From Brachypodius melanocephalos (taxonomy: Eukaryota > Chordata > Aves > Passeriformes > Pycnonotidae), in NCBI GenBank assembly GCA_013398615.1, contig VZSR01001685.1:34026656-34090655 (forward strand): a DNA stretch of 64,000 nt, written 5' to 3'. The notes under the pieces were generated by a model. The model was not told the DNA's origin. It was given only the letters and a program-made list of their open reading frames with translations, and made no database searches. The translations under genes and the position numbers were made by a program. Positions 1-13,100 of this stretch are shown in pieces. Position 1 is the stretch's first letter, and each line of letters opens with the position of its first letter.

Positions 1-3000
1 GGTTCATTTGCTGGAAATATTAAAGGAAAGGGAAAAGTCCATCTTTTGAAGGTTTTAATTGAACACCACTAATTTTAGCTTTTGTGCCTAAACTGCCATT
101 AAGATAAATTCAGCTGTTCTTGCTGTAGCTGCAATCTGAGGGTCAAGCACTGCTACTCAGTTGTAACAAAGTTTAACAAAATGAGGGAGTGGATTAATGG
201 GTGCTGAGTTTGCAGTGGGGCTTTTAAGGTTCTGTCTCTAACAGGCAGATTATGAAAATCACGTTCAGAAACCTTGTATTGTGAGGCTTTCCCCCTGGGG
301 GATATGCTGTAGCTAATCTCTTAATGCAAATGAAAGGCTGGTTGTTGTAGTTGCTGGTTAATGTTTGTGTGGAAGCAGATTATGGATTGTATTGTGATTT
401 TCGTATTTTTCTGTGAATCCTGAACTGAGAGAAGCATGCCTCGTTCTATTAGCATATACAGTCAGAAAAGACTCAGAGTATTGATGTCCCCCCTTACCCC
501 TCCAATAGTGAATTATTGTAGTAAATATTAGAAAGTCTTTTGGCTCTCTATTGCCTTTCATTTGATGAAATCTGAGCTACTTGTTTGTGCCTGCAGCCGC
601 TCTCTTGCCAGAGCTGGCTCCCATGACTCATCGGGTCTCTCCTGACGCTCTCACTGGGAAGAATCTCTGCTCTGTTCCCTTGCTGCAATGGAGTTGGGAG
701 CTGCTCGGGAGCACAGCACAGTGACCATGGGTCTGCTGTACAGGAGAGACAGCTCTGCCGTGCTGCACGGACCCCAACATTCTCTGAAACTCATTAGTGA
801 GTAAGAAATTTGAACCTCAGTCTTTGGAATAGAGATTAATTGCTATGCAAATTTTCGGTTGTCTGGGAAATACTACATGTGCCCGGAGCAAAAGTCAAAA
901 TGCTTCAACTGCACTTGGACACATTTAGGATAAAAACTGGGTGAGTAAATCAGTTGAGTTGACAATGAAATTGTATGCTAAGAAGCAGAAGGCATTTCAT
1001 GGTGGATCTTAGTGCATCCAACAGGTCCTATCTAAATGAACGAATCTGTCCCTTGAGATGAAGTTTTACATTTATGAAACTCACAGTTACTTATACCTAG
1101 TATTTTTTAAAACTCCACCCAGGTTGATTTCTTCAAGTGTAGAAGGCTAACACATAGCAGCAGCAGCAAAGGCCAAGGTGATGCCAAAAGGCGTGATTGT
1201 ACTCACAGTCTCCTCCCTGCCCTGTTCAGGGTCGTTCTCAGTTACACAGGAGGTAACTGGATTAAACGGTAAGAGCTTCTCTAAAAGAAACCTCCTTAAC
1301 AAATCCTTTTAGACAAGACAATACCTCCAGACTAAATAAGTGTTCAGGCAGAAAGCAAGAGCTGATTTTATTCAGATATTCTGAGGCATAATGCTAATGA
1401 GTTCAAGGGCTTCAATCTTTCAACAGTCAGACCTTCAAGAGCATCTTTTGATTTTTCTTAGGTAGTCTTTTGCTGATGAAAAGTAGATGTGGTCAGCTTT
1501 GTTACAGGTGTGAGTATCTAGTTGCTGATTCATTTTAACATCTGCTGCTAGACTTACAATTTAGAATTTTGTCTCCAAAAGCTGTTGCCTTTATGCAAAT
1601 TTAATCATAGGCTGCACTGTAATAAGAGTTAGGGCTTGGTGGCTTTTTTATTTATAGAACCTGGTGCTGCTGTTGAGCACTTCTGACCTCTGGGCTTGTA
1701 TCAGGTTTGTGTAACATCAGCAGTCTCTGAGAAACGTGTCCAGCAGCAAAAGAAGGAGATGTGCTTTGTCTGTTGGAAGTAGCAGTCAGTTCCTTCTGGT
1801 ACCTGTTTGCCCCACTCCAGGCTTGTGCTCTCTCCAGAATGACAACTCCAAAATGAGTTGGGATATCTGCTTCCATCTGTGTAAATATATAGGTAATTTC
1901 TTTCCTTCCCCCCCTGGCTTGCTGCATACTTGCTTTATCAAGATATTTATTACCCTGGAAGATAAATAACTGAGGGCTGAGCTTGCCTCTCCGGTGTGAC
2001 CGGGACAATGTGAGCACTCCTGTGGTGTTACAGCAGGTTGTGGGATGTGTACACTGTGCTGGGAATTAGGAAGACAACAGCTAAGTGCTACACTGAGAAA
2101 ACAAACAAGACCTGGCCTCTCAGTCTATTGAGAGCATGCAAAATGCTGTGGTGCTTACTGCCAGATGCATAAGGAAAGGCAACCAGCTTCAGTGGGAACA
2201 GGTTTTGGAGGGTCTGTAATCTGAAAGCTAAAGTTACTATTAAAAGTTTAAAGAAAGGTCTGTAATAAGTCTGCGAAAGTATTGCTTGTGTGCCTCTGAC
2301 CCGAAGGTTACTTACAATAATTTGACTTGTTGAATAGACGGGCTTAAAGATTGGAAAGATCTACCTGGCTTTTAATCACGAGTGTTGTGTAATGTTCTTA
2401 ACAGCGTTGAAATGACAGCATGTAAGAAGAGGAGTGCAAGAAAAAGTCTATTTTGAATATTATTCTCTTTGGCTTTTAGTGATGCATATAGTTTGTCTCA
2501 CATGGGATATTTACTTTCTGTTGAAATACTTCCTAATTCACATGATAAAAGGGTTTGTTACTTCTCTTGGTGGAAGTTAAATGTGTAGGTCCAAAGAAAT
2601 CGCATCTGACTTGTTGCAGGGAATATTTGATGCAAATCCAATGAGCACAGTGCAGTTCTGCTCATTCCTAAAACAAAGCAGTCTCGATGTGCTGCATACC
2701 AGTGGCTTCAGGTTTACAGGTGATGACAGCAGGTCTTGAGCAGCATATGAGTAGAGTGTTAACATGGACCTTCCCTGTCACCCTTTTCCAAGGGACAGGA
2801 ACAATTATTGTTGGGGAAGGAAAAATATTTTATTAAAAAAAATATTTTATTATAAGGGAAGGAAAAAATTATTGTTGTTGCTGGTCAGCATGTAGAGATT
2901 AATGCTGGCAAGTTCAGTGTGTGATTCTTAGTAGCTGCAAATGCCTGAGAATCCTTTGATGTAGTTTTGTAGTTTTAACAAGTAACTTCCTGCCATGGTC

Positions 3001-3826
3001 CCAAAACCACACGTGGGGAAGGAATGTGCCTCATCTGAAGTGCCCTGTACCTGTCTGCCCTGGAAGAGAGTTCCCAGCACTAATGGCTGCTCTACAGCCA
3101 CTCTTCAAAAATGTGGTGGACTCTAGGTGCCCAGCTGTGCCCCTGCAAGTCCTCACCTGAGCGGGCTGGGTAACTCAGAGCTGGTTAGGGGGTGCAGGGA
3201 GCATCACCCCGGGAGGCAGATGGGTTTGGTGAAGTTTGCAGTTGGTGGTAGAACAAGTGCACAGACTGCAATCTGCTTATAGCACAAGTGTCAACATGTC
3301 TTCTGCCTGTCACTTGGCTCTGTCAGGTAGGTGGGGCTCAGCAATGAATACCTGGCACTGGAGCTGCTGGCTGAGAAGCTTTATCTGCAGTTTCTGTCTT
3401 GGATCTTGTGTTCTTTGTTGGTACCCATGTTAAGAGGCTATTTTGGTTGTCAGAAGAGCGTCAGGCATGCAGGCAGTCGTCCCACTTGTGGAAGCATTAC
3501 TGCTGGTGTAGAGGTGACTAATGCCTGGGGCCAGCTTCTGCCCCTGCTGCGTTTCTGGCTGCTGCTGTTTACCACAGCACGCAGTAGGAACCTAAGGAGG
3601 GTTAAAAGGAAACCTGTTTGTCCACAGAATAAATACAACACAATTGCTGGCAGCAGCAAAGGACCAGCAGTGCCAAGCAAAGTCCTTCTGCTCCTCTGTC
3701 CTGTGTGCTGTCAGACCAGTGATGTGAGGCCAGGACTGACCCAACTCCTTGGCTGAGGAAAAATCTGTGACCTATTCTCTTAGTCTTGTCTCCTGGAGGA
3801 GAAGGGAAATGGTGTCTGTCTGCTGT
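1..3826. other. Intergenic, no gene recognised
   Basis: No reading frame here resembles a known protein and no exon with convincing splice sites was recognised. Open frames are short (about 60-140 codons), overlap on both strands and look like chance. The only structure I picked out is a small AT-rich local duplication near 2.8 kb, listed separately. Regulatory elements cannot be excluded by eye. Confidence 0.6.
2800..2878. repeat. AT-rich local duplication
   Basis: The word ATATTTTATTA occurs twice about 17 bases apart. It is flanked on both sides by a GGGAAGGAAAAA-like word and by ATTATTGTTG. The arrangement looks like a small segmental copy of roughly 35 bp with rearranged order. No known repeat family is evident. 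Confidence 0.5.
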
Positions 3827-4410
3827 CATAGAACAGCTGAAGTTGTCAGGACCTCTGGAGGTTGTCTGAACCAACTCCCTGCTCAAGCAGGGCCACTTAG
3901 AGCTGGTTGTCCAGGAATGTGTCCAGGTGGCTTTTTAATATCCCCAAAGATGGAGACTACACCATCTCTCTGGGCAATGTATTCCAGTGCTCATTTGCCC
4001 TCACTGTGAAAAAATGTTTTCTGACATTCAGAGAGAGCCTCCTGTGTTTCAGGGTGTGCCCATTGCCTCTGGTCCTGTCGCTGTGCACCACTGGAAAGAG
4101 CCTGGCTCCCTCCTCATTGTATTCTCCCTTCAGGTGTTTATACACATAAGGTTCTCCTTGAGCCTAGTGTTCTCCAGGCTGAACTTTCCCAGCTCATGCA
4201 GCCTTTCTGATCCTTGTGACACTTCACTGGATTCTCTCCTGTATGTCCATGTCTCTTTTCTACTGGAGAGCCCACAACTGGACTGGATTCAGGTGTGGCC
4301 TCATTAGTGCCAAGCAGAGGGGAGGAATCACCTCTCTCTGCTGGTCATTTTCCCTCATGCAGCTGAAGCTACTGTTTGCTTCCTTTGCTGCAAGGGCATA
4401 TTTTGCCTTG
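3827..4410 (-). mobile_element. CR1 LINE fragment, 3' part, minus orientation
   Basis: Read on the minus strand this is the 3' end of a CR1 non-LTR retrotransposon: the C-terminal part of the reverse-transcriptase ORF2 followed by its short 3' untranslated region. The minus-strand frame at 3957-4145 keeps the typical CR1 run (YKHLKGE, ARLFPVV, SDRTRGNGH, FFTVR, HWNTLPREMV). On the plus strand the text runs from a degenerate tail at 3827 through the familiar 'accctgctcaagcagg'-like section to about 4410, where similarity fades at the 5'-truncated end. Frame breaks show that it is dead. Truncation at the 5' end is normal for CR1. Family assignment is from recognised sequence; the subfamily is not determined. 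Confidence 0.9.
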
Positions 4411-4504
4411 TGTAAATTGGGTCATGAAGTGCTGGGCACATCTATAAACTTCTGCTAACTTGAATTTTTATTTCAGGTTTGCTGGTCCCACTCCTGTAGT
4501 TGTG

Positions 4505-4547
4505 TTCCTTCTTCCCCCTTCCCCCCCCTCCCCCCCTCAAAAAAAAG
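4505..4547. repeat. C-run/A-run low-complexity tract
   Basis: Three C runs (5, 8 and 6 bases, separated by TT or T) are followed directly by TCAAAAAAAA. The minus strand is therefore G-run rich. A similar CCCCCTC-to-poly-A junction occurs at 45.4 kb. Confidence 0.7.
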
Positions 4548-5190
4548 TTATAATTTTATGTGTTTTGAAAGAGGAAGAAAGAGATTTTAAAAGTTGCTGG
4601 TATTTTCTTTATTTTTACCCAGATTTTTCACACAGGATGCTTACCCTGTTGCCATCCCTTTGCTCTGCCATGCATTCTCACCCATAGCGTGTTTCTTTCT
4701 AGGTGGGAGAACTATTACCAACCTCTTAAATACTTCACTGTTTTCTAGCAGAATAGCTGACACTCTTTTGATTTGGCTTTCCCAACATAGTGTGAGGATT
4801 TGATTTGCTTCAGCCAGGAGTTCCCATGCCAAAAATCCTGGCTGTGTTTGGGATGGTTACATCCCAGATGACGCGTGGCCGCTGCCGCACCTGTGGCCTG
4901 CCTGGGACTAAAATAGCACATCTGTGGGTGTTGGTTCCATGACAGCCTGTGGCAGTGGGAACAGGACTTCCCTCATCTCGGTGTGTTTGTCCTCACTGCC
5001 CAAAGCAGCTTAGTGCAGGCAGAGGTGTGGTATCTGCTGCCCTTTCTGCCATGCAGAAGGCAAAGAGAGGATGTGGTGCTCAGAGCATGAAACCACTCAG
5101 CGAAGTGGGACGGGCATTCGCCTTGGCGCTAAACACTCGTGCCTGGCCTGGAGAAGAAGCGTGTCCTGGTGCAGGCGTCACCCGGCTTGC

Positions 5191-5238
5191 GGGCAGGGAG
5201 GTGGGGAGCAGGGACAGGGAGGTGGGGAGCGGGGAGCG
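5191..5238 (+). repeat. G-rich 21-bp tandem repeat, quadruplex candidate
   Basis: A 21-bp unit, cagggaggtggggagcaggg plus one base, occurs twice head to tail (5194-5214 and 5215-5235) with one mismatch. The plus strand carries more than four runs of three or four G within 48 bases, so a G-quadruplex is possible. No gene function is implied. Confidence 0.65.
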
Positions 5239-6173
5239 GTGCTTCTCCGCCTCTGCGAGGCAACACCCCATCCCGGCTGTTACCGAAACAGCCACGCATC
5301 CCTGCTGAGATAAGGGCTCCTTTGTTGCTTCACTTCGTAGGAATGTCTAAACCTGCCTTCTCTAACAAGTTTGGAAGGAAAAAGGGCAGATAAAGGAGAA
5401 GAGGAATATGAGTCACAGAGAAACAACTGGTTCAGGGCAATTTGAGAGAAGCTCAGTGCAGGGTTTGGAGGCTGCTGTGCTGTTTTCCTCTTCACTTGCT
5501 TTCTCTGCTGTGTGCAACTTTTTCTCCCCTTTAATCAGAGATTTGCTAATCAAGCCTGACCTCACCTTTCCCACAGAAGCAGCACTCTCAGCTTTCTCAA
5601 GGAGGGAGGACAGTGCTGGGGATCTGAGTGGAAATCCATCTCACCCATAGCATGCTTGTGCACTGGGAGCACCCTTAACACTGCTGTGGCTCCAGGAAGG
5701 TTGCACCAGGCTCGTCTTTGCCCCAGTCCATCACTGTACAAAGCGCATGACCCATACAATGGCGCTATTTGGATGGCAAGAGCTGTATTTTGTGGGTGTT
5801 AGGATGTGGGGGGGAGGCAGTGGGTACCTGTTAGTGACCAAGCAACCAGGGCTGCCTTTATGCATGGAAAAGTCAAAGCAGGACTATAGGCAAGTTTTTC
5901 AAGTAAGGGCAGGAGGGGAGCTGAACCAAGGTTAAATAATAAAGTAATGCTGCAGATGGGATTTTCCTCTTACAATTTGTGTAACTGCTTGTGCTGGAAA
6001 TTGCAGAGGCCGTGGTGGGAAGGAGAGGGTTTCCCATGCTGTGCCTGCCTCGCAGCTAGCACCTGCCAGGGCTTTTTTAGCAGGTGGATGTAAGGGTGCA
6101 GCTTATGCTCTGCAAAGCTGTAACTGTGCTAAATCCCTCCTGCGTCAGTGCCCGCCTATCTCCAGACGGTGAC

Positions 6174-6258
6174 TGCCCGGCTCTGCCGCCTGCCCGGCTC
6201 TGCCGCCTGCCCGGCTGTGGCCCTGTCACCGGCTGTGGCCGTGTCACCGGCTCGGGCA
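6174..6258. repeat. Compound GC-rich tandem repeat (17-bp and 18-bp units)
   Basis: A 17-bp unit (TGCCCGGCTCTGCCGCC) is repeated twice at 6174-6207 and starts a third time. It runs into an 18-bp unit (GGCTGTGGCCCTGTCACC) repeated twice at 6213-6248 with one mismatch. It is CpG-rich and minisatellite-like, with no recognised family. Confidence 0.75.
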
Positions 6259-7059
6259 CGGGCCATTCCAGCGGTGTGACTGGGGTTCAGTGGAGCCTGG
6301 TTCACAGTGCAGTGTGCGATGCAGCCTTCAAGAAAGCTATTCAGGGCCTCCAGAAAGCTCCCCCCGAATCTTTGAGTGCCCTGCTCTGCTCAGATTCATT
6401 CGCGTGTCAAAGAGGCCATTGATCTCCCTTTCCCTTTGCACACGCTGCAGTTCCCTGCGCCTCTGCTCGGCACTGGCAATAACTTGAGCTGTGCTTGGTA
6501 GATTTCCAATGCAGCTTGATTTAACAGCAAGGTGGGGCAACGGGTGCTGTGAGAGCTTTTCTGGTCATCCTCCGTGAAGGGGGGAGCTCACTGGCAGTAG
6601 CATCAGAGCCTTTTTCTGTCCTTTCCTGTGCCAAGGCAGAGCTGCTTCGATGCGCTCCACTGAGGAGAAGGCATGAAACTCCTTGTAACTGTGAGGGAGG
6701 GCAACTCTTCCAACCCAGGGAACAACCACAGGTAAGGGAACACTTGAACTGGATACAAAAATGCAGGCTTCTTCCCAATGGGTTCACAGTGGAGCACCTG
6801 TGATAGAAAATTGGCTGCTCTTTTCCCTCTCCCTAGCACGCTGTGGTGGAAGGCAGGAAAGATATGGAGGGGAAGGGAAAGACAGCCAGTTTCTGCTGTT
6901 TGCCTATGAACTGAGGACAAAGAGGAAAACTTCAATTTTTAGGTGTTGCCAATTGTTTTTGCAACACAATTCTTACTAAAAGTAACAATCAAAGCCCTTT
7001 TAGGGAACCCTTATCCTTGTGGGTCCAACAGCAAACTCGTGTGAACACAGATGCACAAT

Positions 7060-7116
7060 TCACTGGGAATCTTAGAGGTCTTTTACAACCTTAATGATTC
7101 TGTGAAACTCATGAAT
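7060..7116 (+). mobile_element. CR1 LINE 3' tail remnant, plus orientation
   Basis: The text around 'cttagaggtcttttacaaccttaatgattctgtgaaactcatgaat' matches the last bases of many CR1 copies: the 'gaggtcctttccaacc' section followed by a degenerate ATTCTGTG/ATTCTATG tail. Only the final 50-60 bases survive. Similarity is short, so the call is less certain than for the longer copies. Confidence 0.6.
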
Positions 7117-10100
7117 ATGAGCTCCCACCTGAAAAAATGCTTAGGGTAAGTGACTGTCAGTTGTTGTCTGTCCCATGGGGAAGTTGTTTGGTGACCTGGT
7201 GTTACCAGGGTTCATGCCAAGCTGTTTGTGAGACCTGGCACTGGGCTGTGTTTCTCCACCAGAGCACAGTCACTGTGGTCACTAATACTTGGTGGGCAGC
7301 CAAGCCTGCACTTAAGCAGCATGTGGTTACTTTTTGGGTTTTGTCTCTCAAGTTTCAACTCTTCACAGACAAAAAGCTTTAAGATGCCATTCGTGTTTTG
7401 GATTTGCTGCTTGCAACAAAGGATTGCTCCAAAAAGAGCAGCACTGCCCAGCCCCAAATCTGTGCCATTCATAGGCCTGGGTTTCTCACTCTTATAAGTA
7501 GAAGTTTCCATACCTGGAGAAAAGTCAAAAAACTTACCAGCAGTCCCAAAGCACTTTGCAGAGAGTGCTTGGTATCGTTTTAATCAGGGTGGGGACATTA
7601 TTGAAGTTATGGCTTGTTGAGTGTCAGGCTGAGGGTTGGACACAAACCTTTTCTGCTGTTCTGCATGCAGATGTTTTACATGATGGACTGTGTCCCTCCT
7701 TCGGTGAAATTATGCCAGCAGTGGGGGAAGAAGAATTTGCCTGCTTTTACCCAGAGCCACTGGCTTGCCCTGCAGAAGGGGTTCCCAGCAAACCCATGGT
7801 GCTATGCAGAAACAGTTGGACATTGGCTTCTGGTTGGTCCTCACTGTGACATCCTACCCTGGGACTGGCACTCACTTTTGCAGAATCCACAACCTTTGCA
7901 GGATCCACAACCAGGAAGGAGGATTTATCCCATATTCCTTCTTTCTTCTGTCTGTTTTAAGCCTGGGCTTTTCAGCCATGGTCTCTCTAGAGATTTTCAT
8001 TAGTCTGAGTCTGTATGAATGTGGCCCTTCCTCTTGGTGGGGAAGGACAGGAGATGGTATCCACATCCTCTCCTGGCCAGAGACAACTCAGGCAGCCCAC
8101 GCTGCCATGCCAGAGAGCTGGGTTGAAGGGCAAAACTAAAGAGCAAGTGCAGAAGAGGAGCCAGCCCTCAGCAGGCATCTGGCTCTTTCCCAGCACATTA
8201 CCATGGTATGCAGTGGCGCAGCTGCCTCGCCTGTTTTCTGTAAAGTACAAAACTGGTAGCTGCTTATTTATCTCATGAGCTGAGGGAAGTGCTAAGAGAG
8301 CAATCTTTCCCCTGCAGGCTTGCATGTGTGGGTTTTTGCTTTTAACAGGGAGAGAAGAAAGATTTAAAGATATTTGATCTGCAATCTAGCTCTGAGTTGG
8401 TTGAATATTTACTTTATTGAACATGCAGTTAGCTATTGAAAGTCTTATCAAGAAAGAAAATCAAGCAGGAGGCTCATGGTTCAAACCCAGGAGGCACCCA
8501 GACAAGGAGAATGTCACAGGGAGATCCTGCCACACGCAGAGACGCCTGCTCATTGCTGTAAGCTCGCCTAGTCAGGCTTTCCATGGTGCAAAGGGCAGAC
8601 CATGGTGCAGTCTCCATGTCCTCCAGGGCCTTTCTGCATGGAACCCTTCAGCCTGCAGGTACCAAGATCAGCTGTGTGGTGCCAGAGCCTTGTTTGCTGT
8701 GTGAAGCTGCTGCCACACAGGACAAGAGAAATGTTGCATGTGTTTCTGAAATGCTCTAACTGCCCAAAGTAGGGGTTTTACAGAAGCCCTGTAGACGAGC
8801 AGCTGTGTGAGCCAGGAGAGATGGGGTTCTTTTGTGGGATTCCCTGATGCCTGCTGCAAGCTGGCTTTCTTTATCAGCCTATTCTGCCACGAGGGCGATG
8901 GCAAGATTTTTATTTACTATTTCTATCTTCACAAGGCTTCTGCAGGCTTCAAGGCTTCTAATTTTCTTTTTTCTTTTTTTTTCTTTTCCTCATTATGTTA
9001 AAATATGGTGGGCAGATTCAAAACCTGTTTAAGCATGTTAAGCAGGAGAGAAGGACTGCTTTCCCCAGAAGACTTGGATAAAGTTGTAGTTCTGAGTCTT
9101 CCAACACAAACTGGATAAGAAATCAAGAATGAGCAGAGCTCTTGGAGAAGGCAAGAATTTGGCTGGAAGCTATGCGTGGGGAGACTCCCAACAGCAGTAT
9201 GAATTAATTTTTGGGTACCAATACAGTGCTGTTTACCCGACACAGAGCAGGGCTGGATGCCTGTCTGCAGGTGGGCATGATGGTGCTGTATTTACCCAAG
9301 GTGAGGGTATGGTGCTGCTTCAGCAATGCCTCCCAAAAAGCAGTGGGGAGTGAATGATGGGGTTGGTTATTAATTTTCTCCTCAACCAGATTCTGCCCCT
9401 CTTATGTTTTGCTGTCATTTTTGGGGGTTGGTAAGACTACACAGCATTCCTCCTCAGCAGAGAAGTCAGGATGGTTAATTTGCTCTGGCAGCCCACAGGA
9501 GAGGAACACTTTTGCTGGCTATTAGAATGGCAGCTGGCTGCAGAGGGCCACGAAAAAGGTGCTGCTGGCTCTTGATGTATTTGGTGTTTTACTTAAAGCT
9601 CCACCTTCCCAGAGTAATATGAAGTACACCAAAGTGTTAGTTTTCATTATGCAGTTAGTGGTTTGGGAGGAAAACTGAAACACAACCCTAAAGGCTCGCA
9701 GTTTGAAGGAGAAGCCAAGTGTATTATATGTAAATTCTTGCTTTTTAAGCATTGAATTCTGACCTTTACATTCTTGAGAGCTGGCAACTCTGTGCAAAGT
9801 GCTATGCTGCTCCTGCTTTTTGTCTTTTGTTTGGCAGCTTTGGTGTATTTCCTGGTTAAGCCAGGGTTTAGCTTAATGGCTTAGTGGCTTTGATGTGCTT
9901 TCCAAAGCCTGGCATCACTGCCTTGGGTTCATCTCCACTCTCTACCCCTTGGTTCCCTAATTCCTCACCCTTGGCCTCCATAGCAAACAGTACAGTGGCC
10001 TAAAAGTACAAACCCTTTAAGTAAGGTAGCCCCCTCTTCTTACTAATTTAGGAGGATCTTTCATTGCCAAAGCTCTGTCAGTGAAGAGCTGGGTCTCCTC

Positions 10101-13100
10101 TGGGCAAACCCAGCCTCTCCCTTCCAGGTGTCTGCTGGTGTGATTGCTGCTGCAGGCACTGCCTGGGCTCCTGCCAAGGTCCAGGAAAGGGTTAACTGCT
10201 GCCTGCTTGGATGGAAACAGGGAAGAGCCATGGCCTGTGATATGGTACCTGAGCCCACAAGGCAAGAGTTACAGGAGGGCTCACAAGGCTGTCATCTGCA
10301 CTGCTGAGTACTGGCAGCCACATCTAGGGGTGATGGTTCACCCTGCAATGCTGCAAGAAGGGAGGGGAAGACAGCAAGGGAAGGGTCTGCAAAGGGAAAA
10401 CAGGGAGAGAAAGGCCTGGAGGGGAGATGAGAAAGAAGAGAGAAAGATCAGAAAACAATAAAGTAAAATGGACTAGAAAAAAGGAGAACCAGGATTTGAG
10501 ATGTGGTCAGGCTGGTCTGGGATGACTCTTGCTCTTCTGTACATTTTTTTTGTTGGGGTACATGCCAGTGTCTGGCTAACCTTGGGCCCCAGTCTGGCAG
10601 CTCGATACTGAGGGCTGAAGTGCAGCTGGCTGCTGAGAGAGCAGGGGTGGTACAGGGATGCTCCAGCACCTCACGGGGTAGGGACAGGGGTGCCATGCAG
10701 TGACACAGGCAGACCTCTGATGCTGCTACCAATACTGCATGGCATTGCTGGCTCAGGGGCCACCAAGGCCTTCATATGGCCTTGACCAGGACCCCAAAAC
10801 CCAAATCTCTTTCTTTTCTTGTTAGCTGTTAGCTATTATTAACTGATGGGTTTAGCGAAGCTTAGCATCTTTAGCCATAAGGAGGTACTTGGCAAGCTGT
10901 TTTGCATTCCCTAAGGGTAAGTGCCCTTTCCCTCACTGGGATAAACACTTTCAAATTAGAGGGACTCATTGACAAACAAATTCTCTCCCTGTTCCTGTAA
11001 GCAGTTTCCACTCGGGTCACTGGATGAGTGTGTTGCCTTACAGGATTTGGGTGTGCTGGCAAATGTGGGATGGAAATCTGAGCCCTGGCTTCCTCTCCCA
11101 GCCTTGCCATTTCTCTGTCTAACAAGGCAAGCCTTCTCCTCCAGCATCCTGGCATGAGTCAACAGAGCCCACACAGCCTTCAGAAACCAGGTTTTAGCTT
11201 AATTCCTGCCTTGCTGAGGGGGAACAAGTGCAGAGCTCAACTCTCAGTGCTCTCTGACCTGGGGATCCTGCCAACCTCTTGCAGCCCTTTTCCTCTTCTT
11301 CCCATTTTGAAATCGACTCCTGGGTCTGGGTTGGAGTCCTCAGTGCTGCTGTGTCAGTCCCTGCTGCAGGTCTGGCCACATGGGAACCCCAGAAGCAGAG
11401 GGTGTCTGTGTGAGCTGGAGCAGCTGTAAGCATGATGCATAAGCAAGGTCACAGTGTAATTTGGTTTCCTGAGCCTGCCCTGTGTTTTAGGGCAAGGCCT
11501 ATGAACACATCCCTGGGCTTCAGGTGCTGTATAATGCACCCGAGCTGCACAGCGTTCAGGAGATGTTTGCTCCATCTGGTTTTCCTTTGATGAAACAAAA
11601 GCACTGTGATGATTAGGGCTGAGTCAAAACCAGCCTGGCCTATTTGTAAATTGTCATGTCTCTAACCAGGAGCCTGTGCCAAGAGAAGCAGATGCTCATG
11701 GCTGCTGTGCTGGGAAGGTGGCTGGAGCTCCAGGACACCTGGTAGGGCAGCAATAAACCATCTTTTATTAGCTGCTGTGAAAACAGGTTCTCCCATCTGA
11801 ATCCTGGACAGATTACAAGCAGCATGATGAATTAGTACCAGTTAATGTGCTCATCATAACTACTTCAAGGGAAATTACTAGGAATCATGAAGGCACTATT
11901 CATTTAAATATTATTAATTTATTTTAACTTGCCACAAGTGGGCAGGTGGGAAGGAATGCAGGGAGTAAACAGTGATTAGCTGTAATTGGCAAGGCTCCAT
12001 GGCTTCAGGCAGGGTATGCCCCTGGTTGTCAGGGCCTGTCCTGTGGTCTCAGCATGAAGGAAGTGGTAATTTTAAATATCACAGCTGTCAGGCCACACAT
12101 GTGTGCTGAGAGCTGGAGCTGCCTGGGCAGTTGCGTGGTGCCAGAGAGCCAACCCACACCACCCTTGTCTATACACTTTGGGTGAGAGATCCCCTCTAAT
12201 GAGGGAAATGAGGTCCCCCATCTTGGTCTGTATGGATGCTCAGGACTCTCTGGGCTGAACTCACTTTCAACAAATCTAATTTTATCTTTGTTTCCAACCA
12301 CGCAGACTTTCCAGTGGACCTCTCCAAGTCACATTAGCAAACAAAAATCAGTTCTGTGGCTCTCAATGGGCAGGTCACCCATGGCAGCACTGCTCTACAG
12401 GTGCTCTGCAGAACTTCTGAGCATGTCAAAGTGGCTCTTTTAATATTTACACTGGCGATGCCCCTCACCATCAAAGGCACAAGCCTTCTAAAAACGTTGG
12501 GGCAGTGGCTCAGTGGTGAGTGGGGGATGAAGGGCAGGTCCTGCAAGCAGAGGAATGTCCCTTGTTCACCATGTCTTTACTTACCCAGCACCATGCATTC
12601 CTCTTGCACCCAACTCCACCCTGCCACGTGCCTGTGGCTCGAGCAAAACACTGCAGAAGCTGAGGCCATGAGAAACCTCAGACTGGTTTGAGGCTGAAGC
12701 CACAGAAATGGGGCTTTTTGAAAGTCTTCCTGAGAGAAGAAAGCCAAATAAATACTATTTTTTTTCTTTTGCTACAGCCATTTCCCTGATGAATAAAAGG
12801 AGTGCTTTTGTCTCTGAGCAGAGCTGCCAAAATGTCAAGGACTGGGACAGTCAGTACTTGTGGGGCTAAACCTGCTTCAAAACCACTCCAAAGCACGTAG
12901 ATTTGGGTAAAGATGTGGGTCCTCCTTCTGTGGGCTGCACAGGGGGAAGCTGCCAAGCTGGAGGCAGCCACAGAGAGACAGGAACAACATCTGGAACCCT
13001 GGGATATGAAAATAGGCTGGGAATGTAGAGATGTTTGCTCAGGTGTCTTCTGCTAAACTTGCTACTCTGAAAGATGCATTGATGAGCAGCCCCAACCACA

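Larger units (their letters stand above)
4548..7059. other. Intergenic, moderately GC-rich, no gene recognised
   Basis: This stretch is richer in G and C than the right half of the window and contains two short GC-rich tandem repeats, listed separately. Several overlapping open frames of 60-120 codons exist, but none shows recognisable protein similarity or exon structure. They are best explained by the lower density of stop codons in GC-rich DNA. Confidence 0.55.

Noticed and set aside
3331..4307. Several overlapping plus-strand frames of 80-141 codons
   Set aside because: Those from 3827 on are antisense to the CR1 copy. The one before it has no motif or splice context.
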